From Amoebophrya sp. A120 (taxonomy: Eukaryota; Sar; Dinophyceae; Syndiniales; Amoebophryaceae): a stretch of DNA of 64,000 nt. Below, piece by piece: positions 13,501 through 25,258 of the stretch (position 1 is its first letter; the number at the start of each line of letters is the position of its first letter). Below the pieces are notes generated by a model. It worked only from the letters and a program-made list of their open reading frames with translations. It ran no database searches and was not told the DNA's origin. The translations under genes and the position numbers were made by a program. The DNA lies in contig CAJINV010000004.1 of NCBI GenBank assembly GCA_905178155.1, positions 5,868,828-5,932,827 on the forward strand. Reading direction: 5' to 3'.

Positions 13501-16500
13501 GTAGAGTTCTGGCTTTGCCTATTGTTTTTGCTGTCCGCTTTGTTATTCTTGTTCTTCTTTTTTTGTTTGCTATTAGATGTTGTAGCTGTAGTTGTCGCTG
13601 CGCCGCCCTTGTTGCCGGAGCCTGCGTTGTGTCCTCCCCCCTGGAGGCCGCCCCCCCCTGGAGGTTGTGACTCCTCAGGTGCTGCGCATCGAGTGCTATT
13701 ATTTTCAGAGCGGTTGTTCGGGTCGTCTTTAACATGGCAAGGACCGACAGGATTCGCGCTGCAGTTACTTATCCCACTGTTTGCCTCATTGCGTAAAAAC
13801 GGCGCCACCTTTTCCAAGTATCGCTTCTTCTTGTGGTAGTAAATTTGCTTTCCGACAAGAGTGTCGAAGAGTTTACTGTTGTCGACCAATTGTGATTGAG
13901 GTGGTTCATCTTTCGACGCAGCAGATGTCCTTGTTGGCAAACCAGTACTAGTACTAGAAGAAGAACCACCGTGCTGGAGTTGATCTTGACCGTGATGGAA
14001 ATAAACCTTCTCCTCGCCAAACGTTTCCGCCGTCATGGGTGCTTGTTCCAGAAATTTGCACTCCGCTTCCAGTTATGCATTGAAAAAGTAAAAGTATCGT
14101 ACTCGTATAAATGCATTACAAATTTACCCAGCGTGAGAAATAGAATTTGTAATGCAGATTTGCCTTGGAAACAAGATTTGTAATGCAAGACTTGCATTTG
14201 TACGAGTACGATACTTTTGGTTTTGCAGTTGATACCAGTCGGCGGTTGTAGTGCAACAGCTCTTTCAACGAGGGGGCGACCGGCTGCCAGGCTTCGTAGT
14301 AGCATTCTACTGACTATGACAGTGCACAACTCCCCCTCCCCCTCATTTGTATAGCATGAACGGCAATACAAGCACCAGCAAGAGTGCCGGTTTTGCATGA
14401 CAAATTTGCACTGGAGTGTAGTGCTATTTGGGCTACCAGAACTTGTCATGCAAACAATGCCAACAGGCAAACGCAAAGGGTGGACTAGGTATTTTGCATG
14501 ACAAATGAGGGGGAGGGGGAGTTGTGCACCGTCATACTGACTCTACTTCAGACGAACTGGCTTGTTCCTCGCCCTGGCTTCTATTGCTGTTGCAGGTCGT
14601 GCTATCGGCGCAGTTTTTGCTCTTCTTTTTCCGACGTTTGTTCATGTTCCCCAGAAAAGATTTACTTGCTCCTGCTTGGCCTGGTTCTCTACCTGTGGTC
14701 CCGTTTCTGGCTGTCGCGCTTGTTTTTTCATTCACCGTGTCAACAGTCGCGTCTTCTCCTGGCGGTGTCGAGGTCGACTTCACGCTAGTGCTGCTCGAAG
14801 TAGCAGCCGAGTCTTTGCCTCGTGCTCGTCCTGATGTTAAGCCGCTACTTCTACAAGCGGCATCATTTCGTCCCTGTAGTAAATCCTTATCGCCGTTTTG
14901 CTTTTGGTGACCACCATGATCACCGCTGCTCCTATTCTGAGAATTCTTTCTTACATCGTCATCCACCACCAGTCCCGACGCGCTGGTGGTGCCAACCGAT
15001 GCAGCATAGCAGTTGTTGTTATTTCTGTCAACAGTTTCCTTCTTCGTCGCCTTCCGTTTCCTTTCTCGCTCGGCCAGGTCGTTCATTTTGTGGAGAAATT
15101 TGGACCCTTGTATTTCCGGCGAAAACCAGTTTCTACTTGATGTTTCCGCCTTTTGTTCTTCGCCGGCTGGTAGGTTCTTTTTCCGGTCTTTGATGGTACT
15201 GGACCGGTAGTTCACGGTCTGCTCCAACAGCCGGCGTCCCCACCATCCCTTGGCCAGGAAATGCAGAACATCCGCGACGTCGTCTCGGTTGTATTGCGGC
15301 GGCGGGTTTATTTGGGCGGCAGTCGATGAAACATCTGCGGTTTCTGCGGAAGTGGTCACGGAGTTTGTATTGCCGCTTGCCGAAGAACCTGTTGAGCCAG
15401 AAGATGAACCATTGCTCGCCGCTCCTCCTCCTGCGTTGTTCCTTTTATTTTTGGAATTGTTCCGAGAAGTCGTGACAACCGAGTTCTTCGCTCCACTTGT
15501 TACTACACCACCTCCCGTAGAAGTTCCAGGGCCAGCCGTAGTGGCGCCGGCGCCCGGAGGGGTAGACATAGAAGAGGTAGACGCCGCGCCAGTACTTCTA
15601 GAGCTTGCCTTGGATGTCTTTCCCGGAGGACCTCCGCCGGTGGACACATTAGAAGCCGTCGTGTTGTTTTGCATGGGCGTGCCACAAGACGAGGATGTGG
15701 AGCCCGGACTAGAACTAGTTGCGTTGTGGTTTTGCGCATCGTGGTGTCCATGCGTGGTACAAGTAGTACCTGCCCCCTCGGTCGATTTTGCATTAGAACT
15801 ACTAGTACCACCACCACCTACGTCCCGCTGCTGGTCTTCCGAAATGCGCTGCTTTTTTTTGTCGCCCGCCCGTTGCTTCAGGTAGTTGCTGAGCCACCAG
15901 TCCGGCGAAGAGTTGTCCAGCATCCTGTGAAAATCGTAGCCCGGGTGCTGTGGTGGAGATGCCTGCTGGTGGCCACGACTCTGAGTCCTGCAGGAGTTCT
16001 GTTGCTGCTTTATTTCTTCACTAGTAGATGTGGGCGTAAGTTCAGTATTTGGCTTCATCCCAGGTTGTTCAATATTCGACTTTGGTGCACGATGAAACAA
16101 GCTCCTTTCCTTGATGTCGCTGCCGTCGAGCATGACCATCTTGTGCACCAGCGGCGCGCGGCGGTGGCGGTTCCGGGCGTGTTTATTAACGTTTCCATTC
16201 TTTCCCCGACGTCCGACTTTGGGAAGCTGCACCACGTCATTACTAGCTTCACTGCTCGCGGACGAAAATGATGCTGTGCTCGTCTCGCTAGAGGACGAAA
16301 AGTCGTCCTGCTCGGAATGCGCCACAATTGAAGAAGGGGCTGTTGAGTCATCTTCTGAGTCGCTAATTTTACAAGAACTTCCTGTTCCTTCATCTTCGCC
16401 CGAGGACGAGCTCGTCATGCCGTCGACATCAGAAGAACTTGCTTCAGTGTCTGAGGAACGATTTGCGCTGCGGCTGTCGCTGCTTGCTGATGTGCAGCCT

Positions 16501-19500
16501 GCTTTCTCGTCGCTGCTGGAGCCTCCAAAGGCCCTCGAGCCAAGACGACCAACATTTATTTTACCACGATTGACCCTGTGCTTGTCTCCGGGTTCTTCAT
16601 CTCTGTCTGTCCTTGTGCTTCTATTCATAGCTCCACCATGGTCCTGTTTATTTTCATGATTCGTCATCTTTTGAGTACTGTTTTTGTTGCCTTGCTTTCC
16701 TGCTGCTGTCTTCCTTCTCCTCTCGCGAGCACGAAGACGCCGGTCGTTCTCGTAGTTTCTCTTGCTTTTTCTCTTCTTTACTCCTGCCCGACCCAAGACT
16801 TTGATCGTCACATCCTCGAACGTGTTTATGGTGCGGTAGAGTTTCCTCCGGCGGTCCAGGTCTAGCAAATGCACCAACAAGGCATCCAGCATGCGCATGA
16901 TTAGCAGGAAGATGGTTTCGATCAGTTCGCAGATGACGTCCAACAAATCGCTGCACAACAGCCACGACGTCCGGCTTTCCCCGGGTGCCGGCAGCGGGCT
17001 GCTTGACAGCCGGAAGAAGGTGGGCGGCTTGGGGTTGGGCAGCTGCCCGGGGCCCTGCGATTGGGCCAGAAAGGGCGCGCAGGCCCGGGTCACGGCATTC
17101 TCGATCGACCGCAGCTTTCGAGACCGCCAGGACTGCGAGATTTTTTTTCGAAGGAGCTCTGCTTCATGTTCCTCTTTTGTTTTAGCACTAGAACCACCTC
17201 CTCCACCAGGGAATACAGCTTGATGCCCAAAAAGGGTCGTTATTCTAGTGCCGCCAAGAATTGTTCCTTGTGCAGCACTTCCGGCGGTAGACGAAGAGCT
17301 AGACTGTTTTGGATTTCCTCCCGTAGTACCAAGAGCTGCCGTGTTGATCGCCTTTATTTTTCGGTTATTCCTGGCGGCCACGCCCGCGGAGCTCCGTCGG
17401 TTGTTGGAGGACCTAATCCCGCCGCTCGCCGCGCCACCGCCGCCCTTGCCTTCGCTCTGTGCCGCTTGCCCGGTCGCGCCAGCACAGGAGGTAGTACTCG
17501 TGCCTGGTTTCTTGCTGTCTGCAGCAGTGCCGCTCGTCGTTCCAAATGTTGTACTCGACACGACCCCTTCTTGCGCGACAATCTGCTGCTCTGCTTCACT
17601 CGTCCCTCCGAAAAGTTTTTTCCGCAGCATTTCTGAGTCCTGCGCCTCCTCGGCGTGCCGGCGTAGCGTGCTGGCGATGAAGTCGTGTGATGAAGTCTTC
17701 GAACAAGATTCGCTACTAGCAACGGCGTTTTTCGACGTCTTGTCGCATTCGTCTCTTCGATTCAGAACGGCCAGCAACGGAAAATCTTCGTTCCTACTGC
17801 AGGATGTTGTTGAATTTGCGTCGCTCTTGTCCTCCGCTCTGAGAACGTCGATTGCAGAAGGACCACTCGATGATCTGCAACTGATTTGTTCCAGCTCCAG
17901 TTTCGTCCGCTCTCGGTCCTTCTGCTTCTGCCGGGGGCTCCGCCCGCTGCCGAAGGGCGGTCGCTTGCGCTCTACCACCTTCTCTTCGCCGGGCCGCGTC
18001 GAGGTGGACCAGAGCACCTGCAGATCGCCCTCACCCTCGCCGGACACAATGGTCTCGAGGAAGTTCTGCGACTCGGGGCTCGAGGGGGCATACACTTGCC
18101 GCATGCGGGCGCGGATCGTGGCGCAAGTGTCCTTATGCATTGCAAATGTGTCTGGGTCTGCGTCTGGAAACTTGTGATGCTAAAATGTGGATGATGGAAA
18201 CATTTTGGAAAGCTAGCACAAGCAGCCTAGCATGACAACTTTCCAGAACGCTTTCTCATAGGTAGTCCGCATGAGAAACTGCGTTTTTGCATCACAAAAA
18301 TGGCTGCCACTTTTGTCGGTTATGCAATACAGATCTCCCACGAATGTGGAGCTAGCATGACAGATTCCAACTTTCCAGACCCAGACATATTTGCTTTTGA
18401 TAGTCCTGAAAAAACATCTCGTCATGCTCGTACAGCCATGCCTATCCACAGTGAACTTCCCGCACACGTACAAATGCGGTCTCTGCATGGCAAAACTTGG
18501 CTTCGATCCTAGTTTAGCATGACAAGTTTCACACTTGAAATTGGGGAAATTTGTGATGCACCTTGTACATGTACGGGAAATTTGTATTGCATAATGCCTC
18601 CTCCGAACCATCCGAGTACGAATGATCCTCGTCCTATACAGGAAAAATAAACACCCATCGCATCCTCATTGAATTTCTGCATGACAAACACAGTATTTTT
18701 TGCATGTTTTGCATGACAAATCATTGGATGGGGATGGGTGCTTTCTCGTGGATACGTCCGAGCTGTCGGTCGTTCTCTCTTCTGAAGAGCTGGAGGTGGA
18801 AACTGAAGCAGATCGGTTATGGGTGCCTTGTTTTCCTCCGCGGCTTTTGCTCTTGTTTCCGCTAGATAATGTTGAAGTAGTTGCTGTGCCACCTCCACCG
18901 TTCTTCCCCTTAGTACTCTTGTTTCGGAGATTGCTCTCTTTATTGTTCTTCCGCTCCGTCGCAGCTTTCTTGGCCGCTTTGCTCTTACGGCTGTTTTGCT
19001 TACTGCTGATGGCCTCGCGGATCTGCTGCTGCACGGTCTTCGTATTCTCGATCGGCAGGGGATTTTTAGCAGTAGAGGCGGGGTGCTTGTTGTTCGTACT
19101 ATTGCTGCTAGTACTCGAGGTTGAAGACCCTTTCGTTGAATTTGTGTTTGTTCCGTTGACTGTGCCTGCTTTGCTGTTCGCGTTCCCACTAGTAGTACCA
19201 CGACCAGGAGTGCCTTCTGTTGTGCCGGCTGCAATACTGTTACAACTACCTGACGAGCCAGAACACAAACTGTTGTTCTTCTTATTTCCACTAGACGAGC
19301 CAGCTGCAGCTCTCTTCCCTCGCGATCCGCCCGCGGCGCTGCAGCTGTCCAAGGCAGCAGCGGTGCCCGCCGTAAATAGCACGCGGGTGACGGTGATCGG
19401 GTCCCCTGTGCCGCGCATGGCGAAAACGCAATGCTGCCACACCTGCTCCAGCTGTCTGCTGATCGAACTGCACGCGTGTTCCAGCGCACACGCGTTTCCG

Positions 19501-20804
19501 CCGACGTACTTGACCAGAAACGCGGGCAGTAAATACGCGGCCAAATCGACGCAAAACCACCCGTACCGCAGGTTTTGAACGTCCTCGAAGGAAGCAGTGC
19601 TGGAAGAACTTGAATTGCTAGAACTACTAGCGCCGTCCTCCTGCGACTCATCATCCTGCCCGTCCTTCATCTTCGCGTCCTCCTCCTCCTCCTCCCCTGC
19701 CCCCGTCGCATCGGGCCAGGAAAACAGGCACCGCACGTTGTAGGTGGTGCCGCGGTTTAGAAACAAACTGTCATTGTGGTGGTAAAACATCTGGTGGCCC
19801 CCGCCAAAGGAGTTGTCGAAGCGGCCGCGCAGAAGGGTGTCGAGAAAGCTCGACTCGACCGACGTCGGAAGCTTTTGGCAGCTTGAGGATGTTTCAGATT
19901 TCGTATTTGATGTAGTAGTTCCTGAAGCTAGGCTGGCTAGTGAACTGTCCAAACTTCTTATTTCCTTGACATTTTTATCGCCGTCCTGACCTGAACCATG
20001 GTGATCCACAACAGCGGTTGACGGAACTGCCGCGCGTGTAGTCGCGGGGGCCGTTTTCGAGCTCGAGGACAGGGGATGAGCCAGGGGGTTTTTGTTTTTC
20101 AAAGTGGCAACACTTGTTGCACCTGCTTCGTCGTGGTAGTCCACCCCACGATTCGCACTCGAGGATCCTGCTGCTGTGGATGTGGTCGTAGAACTCGACG
20201 ACGCCGTTGAATTTTGAAGATTCACCGCGCAATTTTCTGTGCTAGGTACAAAACCACGTGGTCCTGGTCCCGCTGCAGCCGCATCATTCTTCATCCCTGT
20301 GGTCTCCGCAGAAGATGTAGCCGAAACGACGCTCCTCTTTTTCGCTGCGGCCTTGATGAGCGCATTTGCGAGAAGTGAATTTTTACCAACAACAGCAGCA
20401 GTTCCGGGCGCAGCTGCGCCGATGGCGGACGACCCCGAGGCTGTCGTTCTGGAATTATCTTCTGCACGATTAGAAGTAGGGCCAGCTGGTGTTGTAGAGA
20501 GCGCGGGTGGTCCTGGTCCACCGTCCGTGTTGCAGACAACACTAGGTGCTGATTTGTTCTTGTTGTTACACGACCCTAGTGGCTCCTTTTGTGGTGAAGA
20601 GGTAGAAGATCCTCCTCCTGTGGGGGCCCCACTGGTGCTTTTTAGCACATTTTTCGTGCTGCTGCTGGTGTTTTTCATTTCAGTCATTGGCTTACTGTTG
20701 CTTTCGTCCATGAGCTGCCGCATCCGTCGGATTTCCGCCGCTGACAGATTTGCGGATTCCGGATCGTGCGCGTCCCACTGCACAACTGTGCCGGTTACTC
20801 CCAT
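10583..20804 (-). CDS. Unknown 2937-aa low-complexity protein, 6 introners and 1 ordinary intron
   Basis: I do not recognise this protein. Coding segments: 20804-18755, 18629-18594, 18437-18403, 18128-14537, 14309-14235, 14068-11576, 11354-10975, 10735-10583; they sum to 8814 nt, exactly 2938 codons. The only GT-AG intron is 10736-10974 (GTACAG...AACAG), and the last exon ends KSKGV. Short ordered blocks, such as the one with LRYGWFCVDLAAYLLPAFLV near 19500-19570, a hydrophobic helix pair near 16870-16920 and LHFLAKGWWGRRLLEQTVNY near 15230, are separated by long Ser/Thr/Asn/Gly/Gln linkers. Lys/Arg-rich stretches occur at several points. It may be a membrane-associated scaffold, but that is inference. 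The ATG at 20804 is the first in this frame after a TGA; a protein-like open frame just upstream (20820-21053) could be a missing first exon. Confidence 0.7.
11360..11575. mobile_element. Introner, family C, in gene 10583-20804
   Basis: Ends TATGAGGGTGCACAACTCCC and its complement. Duplication CGTTC at 11355-11359 and 11576-11580. Removal joins LFSKMN to DAVGVQIFLV. Confidence 0.92.
14074..14234. mobile_element. Introner, family B, in gene 10583-20804
   Basis: Ends TATGCATTGAAAAAG and the GATACTTTTGGTTTTGC..GATA side. Duplication CCAGT at 14069-14073 and 14235-14239. Removal joins YNRRL to EAECKFLEQ. Confidence 0.9.
14315..14536. mobile_element. Introner, family C, in gene 10583-20804
   Basis: Ends TATGACAGTGCACAACTCCC and its complement. 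Duplication CTGAC at 14310-14314 and 14537-14541. Removal joins SEVES to VECYYEAWQP. The interior closely resembles the copy at 11360. Confidence 0.92.
18134..18402. mobile_element. Introner, family A, in gene 10583-20804
   Basis: Ends TATGCATTGCAAATGTGTCT and CAGACATATTTGCTTTTGATA (inner part). Duplication GTCCT at 18129-18133 and 18403-18407. Removal joins MFFQD to TCATIRARM. Confidence 0.9.
18443..18593. mobile_element. Introner, family G, in gene 10583-20804
   Basis: Inverted ends share TTCCCG(C/T)ACA(C/T)GTACAA. Duplication ATGCC at 18438-18442 and 18594-18598. Removal joins SEEA to WLYEHDEMFF; the exon on either side is only 35-36 nt. Confidence 0.88.
18635..18754. mobile_element. Introner, family H, in gene 10583-20804
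   Basis: The shortest element, 120 bp. Both ends hold a CACCCATC..CATCC block in inverted orientation, next to TATACAGG and CGTGGATA. Duplication CGTCC at 18630-18634 and 18755-18759. Removal gives SSDEDHSYSDG. Confidence 0.85.
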
Positions 20805-20819
20805 AACGCACCCCCATGC

Positions 20820-21053
20820 TCACAAATGAAAAAACTCCGAAAGGATTCCGACGAGATTACGAAACTGTGAATGAAAATTGCTGCGGAGGGACTTGCCAAA
20901 AATGAGCCGAAGACCCTCCGCCCGCTCCTGATCGAACGGCCCGCCCCTGTGTCGTTTTGCGATCGCGTTGGCCTCTGCCGCCTTTGCCAAGCCATCGCGG
21001 TCGAGGAAAAAGTAGATCGCAGAGAGCAAGTCGCTGCCATGGTCGTAGACCAT
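20820..21053 (-). CDS. Protein-like 77-aa open frame, possible first exon of the 10583-20804 gene
   Basis: The frame starts MVYDHGSDLL and ends SEFFHL before a TGA. It reads like real protein (mixed charge, helical, no low complexity) and is in the same frame as the ATG at 20804, only nine codons past the stop. A very short GT-AG intron (for example one of 42 or 63 bp starting at GTAATC) would fuse the two, but such an intron is far shorter than the others here. It could instead be a separate or broken small gene. It starts next to the GC-rich repeat region. Confidence 0.4.
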   Translation of the reverse strand: MVYDHGSDLLSAIYFFLDRDGLAKAAEANAIAKRHRGGPFDQERAEGLRLIFGKSLRSNFHSQFRNLVGILSEFFHL

Positions 21054-21179
21054 AACTTTAGCTGCAACAATCTATGCTCATAACTTTAGAAACAAAGGCG
21101 CTGGCCATAGGTTATAAAAAAGAGCAACCAGCACGACCGAGATAGAAACAGGAAGGGACTGGACGCAGATAGAAGACGA

Positions 21180-21300
21180 GAGCAGGCGGGCCGTTCCGGT
21201 TTTCCATCCCGCTTTCAGCGAGCGGCGGACATAGGTGGGGAAAAGGCGAGCCGTATGGACGTGGTGCTGGGCGTGCCTGCGCACACCACGACAAAAGGCG
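21180..21300. repeat. GC-rich satellite-like unit, left part cut by an LTR-type element
   Basis: This stretch matches the part of the unit at about 26030-26125 (same GCGAGCCGTATGG and GCACACCACGACAAAAG-type blocks). The unit stops at GGCG (21297-21300), where the LTR copy begins, and resumes after the second LTR copy at 25711. Confidence 0.8.
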
Positions 21301-21752
21301 TGAAGGATCTAGTTTCGAAATGGAGAGGTTATTTTTTCAGACGCAAACACACCGAAGTCAAATTCGAACAACATCTAAAACTACTCCAAATTCCACAAAT
21401 ACGCATTACAGATTTAATATTCCAAGTCTAGTCTTTCCCAGTTTCTAATGCTATTTCGCGTCTTTTCATATTCCTAACCGTGTCCGTAGCCGTGGCTCAG
21501 CTCCTTGAAAGTAGTGAAAAGGCAGTTTGTAATGCGAATTCAGCGTAAATCAGACCTAATTTCTTTGCTTTCTTCTTCTCTTCTTTTCTCTTTCCTTTTC
21601 TTTTCAATCGCGGCAAGAATTTGCTTGCTTTTCCTTGGTTTTCGGTCTTTTCTCTTGCTCGATCGATTTCTTGGCTTTTCCTTATCATCCTCTTCATTTT
21701 CTGAGTTTTGATCTATGAGAAACAGCGTTCAAAACTAGTTTTCAATTACACA
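21301..21752 (-). repeat. LTR copy 1 (3' LTR if the element reads minus)
   Basis: Begins TGAAGGATCTAG and ends CAATTACACA on the plus strand. Same sequence as 25259-25710 at an offset of 3958 bp. Confidence 0.85.
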
Positions 21753-24700
21753 AACCGCCCCCAACGCTTTTTCTCATGATCAAAATCTAAAACCACAAAT
21801 CTTACAGAAGCTTGAAACAGAAACGGATGGTCTAAATCCTACATGAAATTCTAAATCGTAAATCCAAATCTGTATAGCATAAATCCATAAACAGCTTCCA
21901 TAAACTTCGTCTTCCAATCCTCATCACATCATCTACTTCCATCGCAGCATCGATTTCTTCTCATCGCAAATCCGAAACCAATACCGTAACGTCGTCAGCA
22001 AATCCGTATCATGCGCACAGCGAGCACCAATTGAAGGATCCCATGTCCAAATCCATCTTCGTCCTTCTTATCGCAAATTCTCCCGTCGTACTCCAAAGCC
22101 GGTCGTAGTTCAAATCCAGCAACACAAATTCGAATTGTCGTCGCACAAGATCAAGTTCGTCATCTCGTAGTCCAACCATTTATCGAAATCCAGCATGACA
22201 AAGTCGCATCCGCGTCGGCTCCTGTCCAAAACAAATTGTTCGCCGCATGTACTCCAGAAACAAATCTTCCTTCCACACCGTATCAGCACCGGGATCGCGT
22301 AAATCTGAAGTCGTCTCATTCTCGAGTCGCGATTGGTATCGGAAGGTCTGCATGCGATGGTCGGGAACAAATTCTTCTCCGGCCGAAAAGCGAAAACAAA
22401 TCTTCGTCGCCCCGAGCGTAAAACCGCATTACAAATTTCGCAATAGGAATCGAACTCGTGCTGCAATTTCCCCAAACGAACCCGAAGTCAGGCTCTTGTC
22501 GGTCGGAGTACAAAAAGTCGTCGAAAGATACAGGCGTAGTCCGTGGTCGTCGAGTAGTCTTAGAACCGAAATCGCACGGGGTCATCGACATCTGCATCGT
22601 CCTTACGTCAACGGGGAAAGAACGGCGGTCGTGGTGCAGAAGCAATTTTTCGTCGCAAGGGTGCCAAAGTCGTACAGAAATTCATCGGCCGGCTGTCGGT
22701 ACCATCGGCGCGTCACATCGAAAACGAAGATCGTGCTGCCGTCGGTCGAAAACAAATCTCTCCAGCATCGGCAGGTGGCACTGCCCCCTAACGCCATACG
22801 AAGCTCGCCGTCGTCCTCCATCCGAAAACTCCAATCTGTCATGCTGAACGGAAGCAGATTCAAACTCTGCCGCGTCGGTGTCTGCGAATCCTGAAAACCC
22901 TGCATCCGAAAAACTGCGCGTCTTGCCATCGTCACTGCTACTGCTGATCCTGCGTCTAAATTTCCGTGTCTCCTAGTCCCTGCATTTGAAAGTTGTAAAA
23001 GTTGAAGTCAAAGTCGCTCCGCGCCCCCATTGCTGTGTTCCAAAATCTTACATCCGAAAGACCGCAGCACTCGTTGTCACCACTGCTGCTGCTGTTCGCG
23101 CTACTATTACTGTATTCCGTTTTCCTTTTTCGTTCCTGCGTCTAAAAATCGGAGTCAGTGCTGCGTGCTGCTTGTTGTCGAAATCGAAATTGTTCTACGC
23201 CCCCATACTGCTCTACGTTCTTGCTTCGCGGTGTTTCGCGTTCGTATCGGCGACCTCTTCCTACTGTTCTCTGCTCTGCGTCCTGGTTTTTGCTTTTGCT
23301 TTTCTGTTGCTGCTTTGCTTTCATAGTCTATGCCCGTGTTTTAGTGTTGTCCCGAGTTTTCTTCTTGTTGTCCTGGTGCTTTCGCACCTCTGCCCGAGTG
23401 TACTCGTCAAGGTCTACTAGTGCCTAAAAGCCCGAAACCCGAAGTCAAATTATCATCGCCGTCATTCGTCATCTACTCTTCTTTCTTCATCCCGAACACA
23501 AGTGCAGATCTATCTTCAGCAGGTAGTCATCCCCGAAACCCGAGAGGACCAGAGGACCAAAATCCTAAAACTGCGAACACAAACCTCGAGCCCCGAAGCT
23601 AGAAATCTTGAATCCCGGTAGGTCAGCGTGTATCGGGAGCCTGAATCAGGACGGAACACCAAGCGAAGAAGTTGCAGTCACCGACAAAGTCGACCGCAGT
23701 ACGACTACACGCCCCCTGACTGGAACTTCTTCTTCATCTTCTTATCTTCATCACTGCGTCTTCGAAAAAGCAACAGCTTCTACCGGCGTTGCGAACACAA
23801 AGGGGGAAGGGGAAAAGTCGCAGTCTTGGGTTTCGCCCTGTACTACTGCTGTCGCCCCCGTTGCTACAAGTCGGGGTCGTAAGTAGTTACGCCTGCTACA
23901 ACCGCTTCATGTCGAATCTGGCCGCAGGCTCGAACTGCGAAAGCAAAGAAAATCTCTTTCATGCATCTAGGTATGTACTATATTGAGCTGTCTACATCTG
24001 TGCCGCTCTCCTTTCTTCGTCGGTACTGCTACTGCTGATCTACCTATCCAGCCCGCTCTTCGTCTAAAATCTTGAGCCGGGTTCTCTCGTGCGAGACTGG
24101 AATAGTACTCCATCTTCGTAACGCCGTGGTTGAAATTTGGAGGCGGAAATGCAATCCGAATTACTGCTGCGTCCGAAAGAAACTCTTACTCTTCATCTTC
24201 ACGCCAACGGTCTCTGCACGGAGTGCCGCTTTCTCCGTCTCCGCTGTTCAAAACAAATCCTGCATGTCTACTACTGTAAACGGCCGCTCCGCTCTGCACT
24301 GCTACTGTGAGGGAGGGAGGTCTTCTGCTCCTGCTGTGCTCGAAACAAATCTCGAAAAAGTAGTAGTACCCACAAGCCCTGGTCTCTACTTCTACTCCCA
24401 AATCAAAAACACCTGCACCATAGTCAAGCCCGCTTCTACCTGCTTCTGCAAAAAAAAACACATCGCCGCATCTTCATCCCCGTCTCTACGTAGTGAACTG
24501 GTGAACAGGCTACCGCCGTCTTGTCGAGCTACTCCCGTTTCGTTAGTGGGCAAAGCAAAGTAGCAAGCAACCACTCAAAGCCTTCTGTAGCTGTTCTCCG
24601 TCACTGTCGGTCTTGCTGGAATAGTCGCGCGCCTATAAATCTGCATCGGGTCCTGCTGCAATACATAAATCGAAAATCTTCGCTGCCATCGCTTAACCGT

Positions 24701-24944
24701 AACCGCAGAAAAACAACATCCGTATCCGTAAGTCGAAAAAATCCCATAAATCTTGGAACGTACCCCAGGCGCATCTGTAAACTGTTCTCCCGCGAACTTT
24801 GTGGCGACTGGGGTCTCGTTAAACAAATAAATCTATCCAGTGGCAGAAGAACTCCTTGTCCTTCTCCGTATAAAAAATCTTTTCCCGTGGTCTAAAAAAT
24901 GTAAGCGGCTTCCGGTTCTGGGACTGGTCTGGTTGATCTCCGTT
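21753..24944. other. Interior of the LTR element, no coding domain identified
   Basis: Pyrimidine-rich sequence on the plus strand with recurring AAATC, CGAAA and ACAAATC words and no conserved enzyme motif in any frame. ACCAATTGAAGGATC near 22027 repeats the junction between the interior and the second LTR (25253-25268), so the interior may itself be rearranged. Confidence 0.5.
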
Positions 24945-25181
24945 CTATTCCTTTTCAGCATCGTCTAATCCAAATTCTTTGCGCGGTTCTGTTCCATTAA
25001 GAGCTCTAATCTCCATTGTTCTCGACTTCACCTGCGGGCCAGGTGTGTTTCCACCTCTTGCTGAAGCAAACTTTTCCCCCTTCATGTAATACTGTTCTTG
25101 CGGTTTCTTTGCGGCGTTCTTGTGGTGCTTCTTCTCCTTCTTTAGCGCCTTCTCTTTCTTCCTTCGGTTCTTCGAGGCCAT
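24945..25181 (-). CDS. Lys-rich 78-aa open frame inside the LTR element
   Basis: The frame starts MASKNRRKKEKALKKEKKHH and ends DDAEKE. It begins 77 bp inside the upstream LTR on the minus strand, where a gag-type gene would start. The basic N-terminal third would fit nucleic-acid binding, but there is no zinc knuckle and no known family that I recognise. It may be a leftover gag start or a small host gene caught in the element. Confidence 0.35.
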   Translation of the reverse strand: MASKNRRKKEKALKKEKKHHKNAAKKPQEQYYMKGEKFASARGGNTPGPQVKSRTMEIRALNGTEPRKEFGLDDAEKE

Positions 25182-25258
25182 TGTAGTGGGGAATCTAACT
25201 AAAACAGTAGAAAGCATCTTCGCAGCTGTGTCGAACTATGCCCAGGTTCTCCACCAAT

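Noticed and set aside
17248-18177. 309-residue plus-strand open frame
   Set aside because: It is the antisense shadow of the 10583-20804 gene, whose minus-strand frame continues across both neighbouring introners. The same applies to plus-strand frames at 13321-13839, 15250-15885, 20239-20829 and 8294-8845.
22247-22894. 215-residue plus-strand frame inside the LTR element
   Set aside because: Composition is Ser/Arg-rich without conserved motifs, a second frame overlaps it, and no reverse transcriptase, protease or integrase signature is present.
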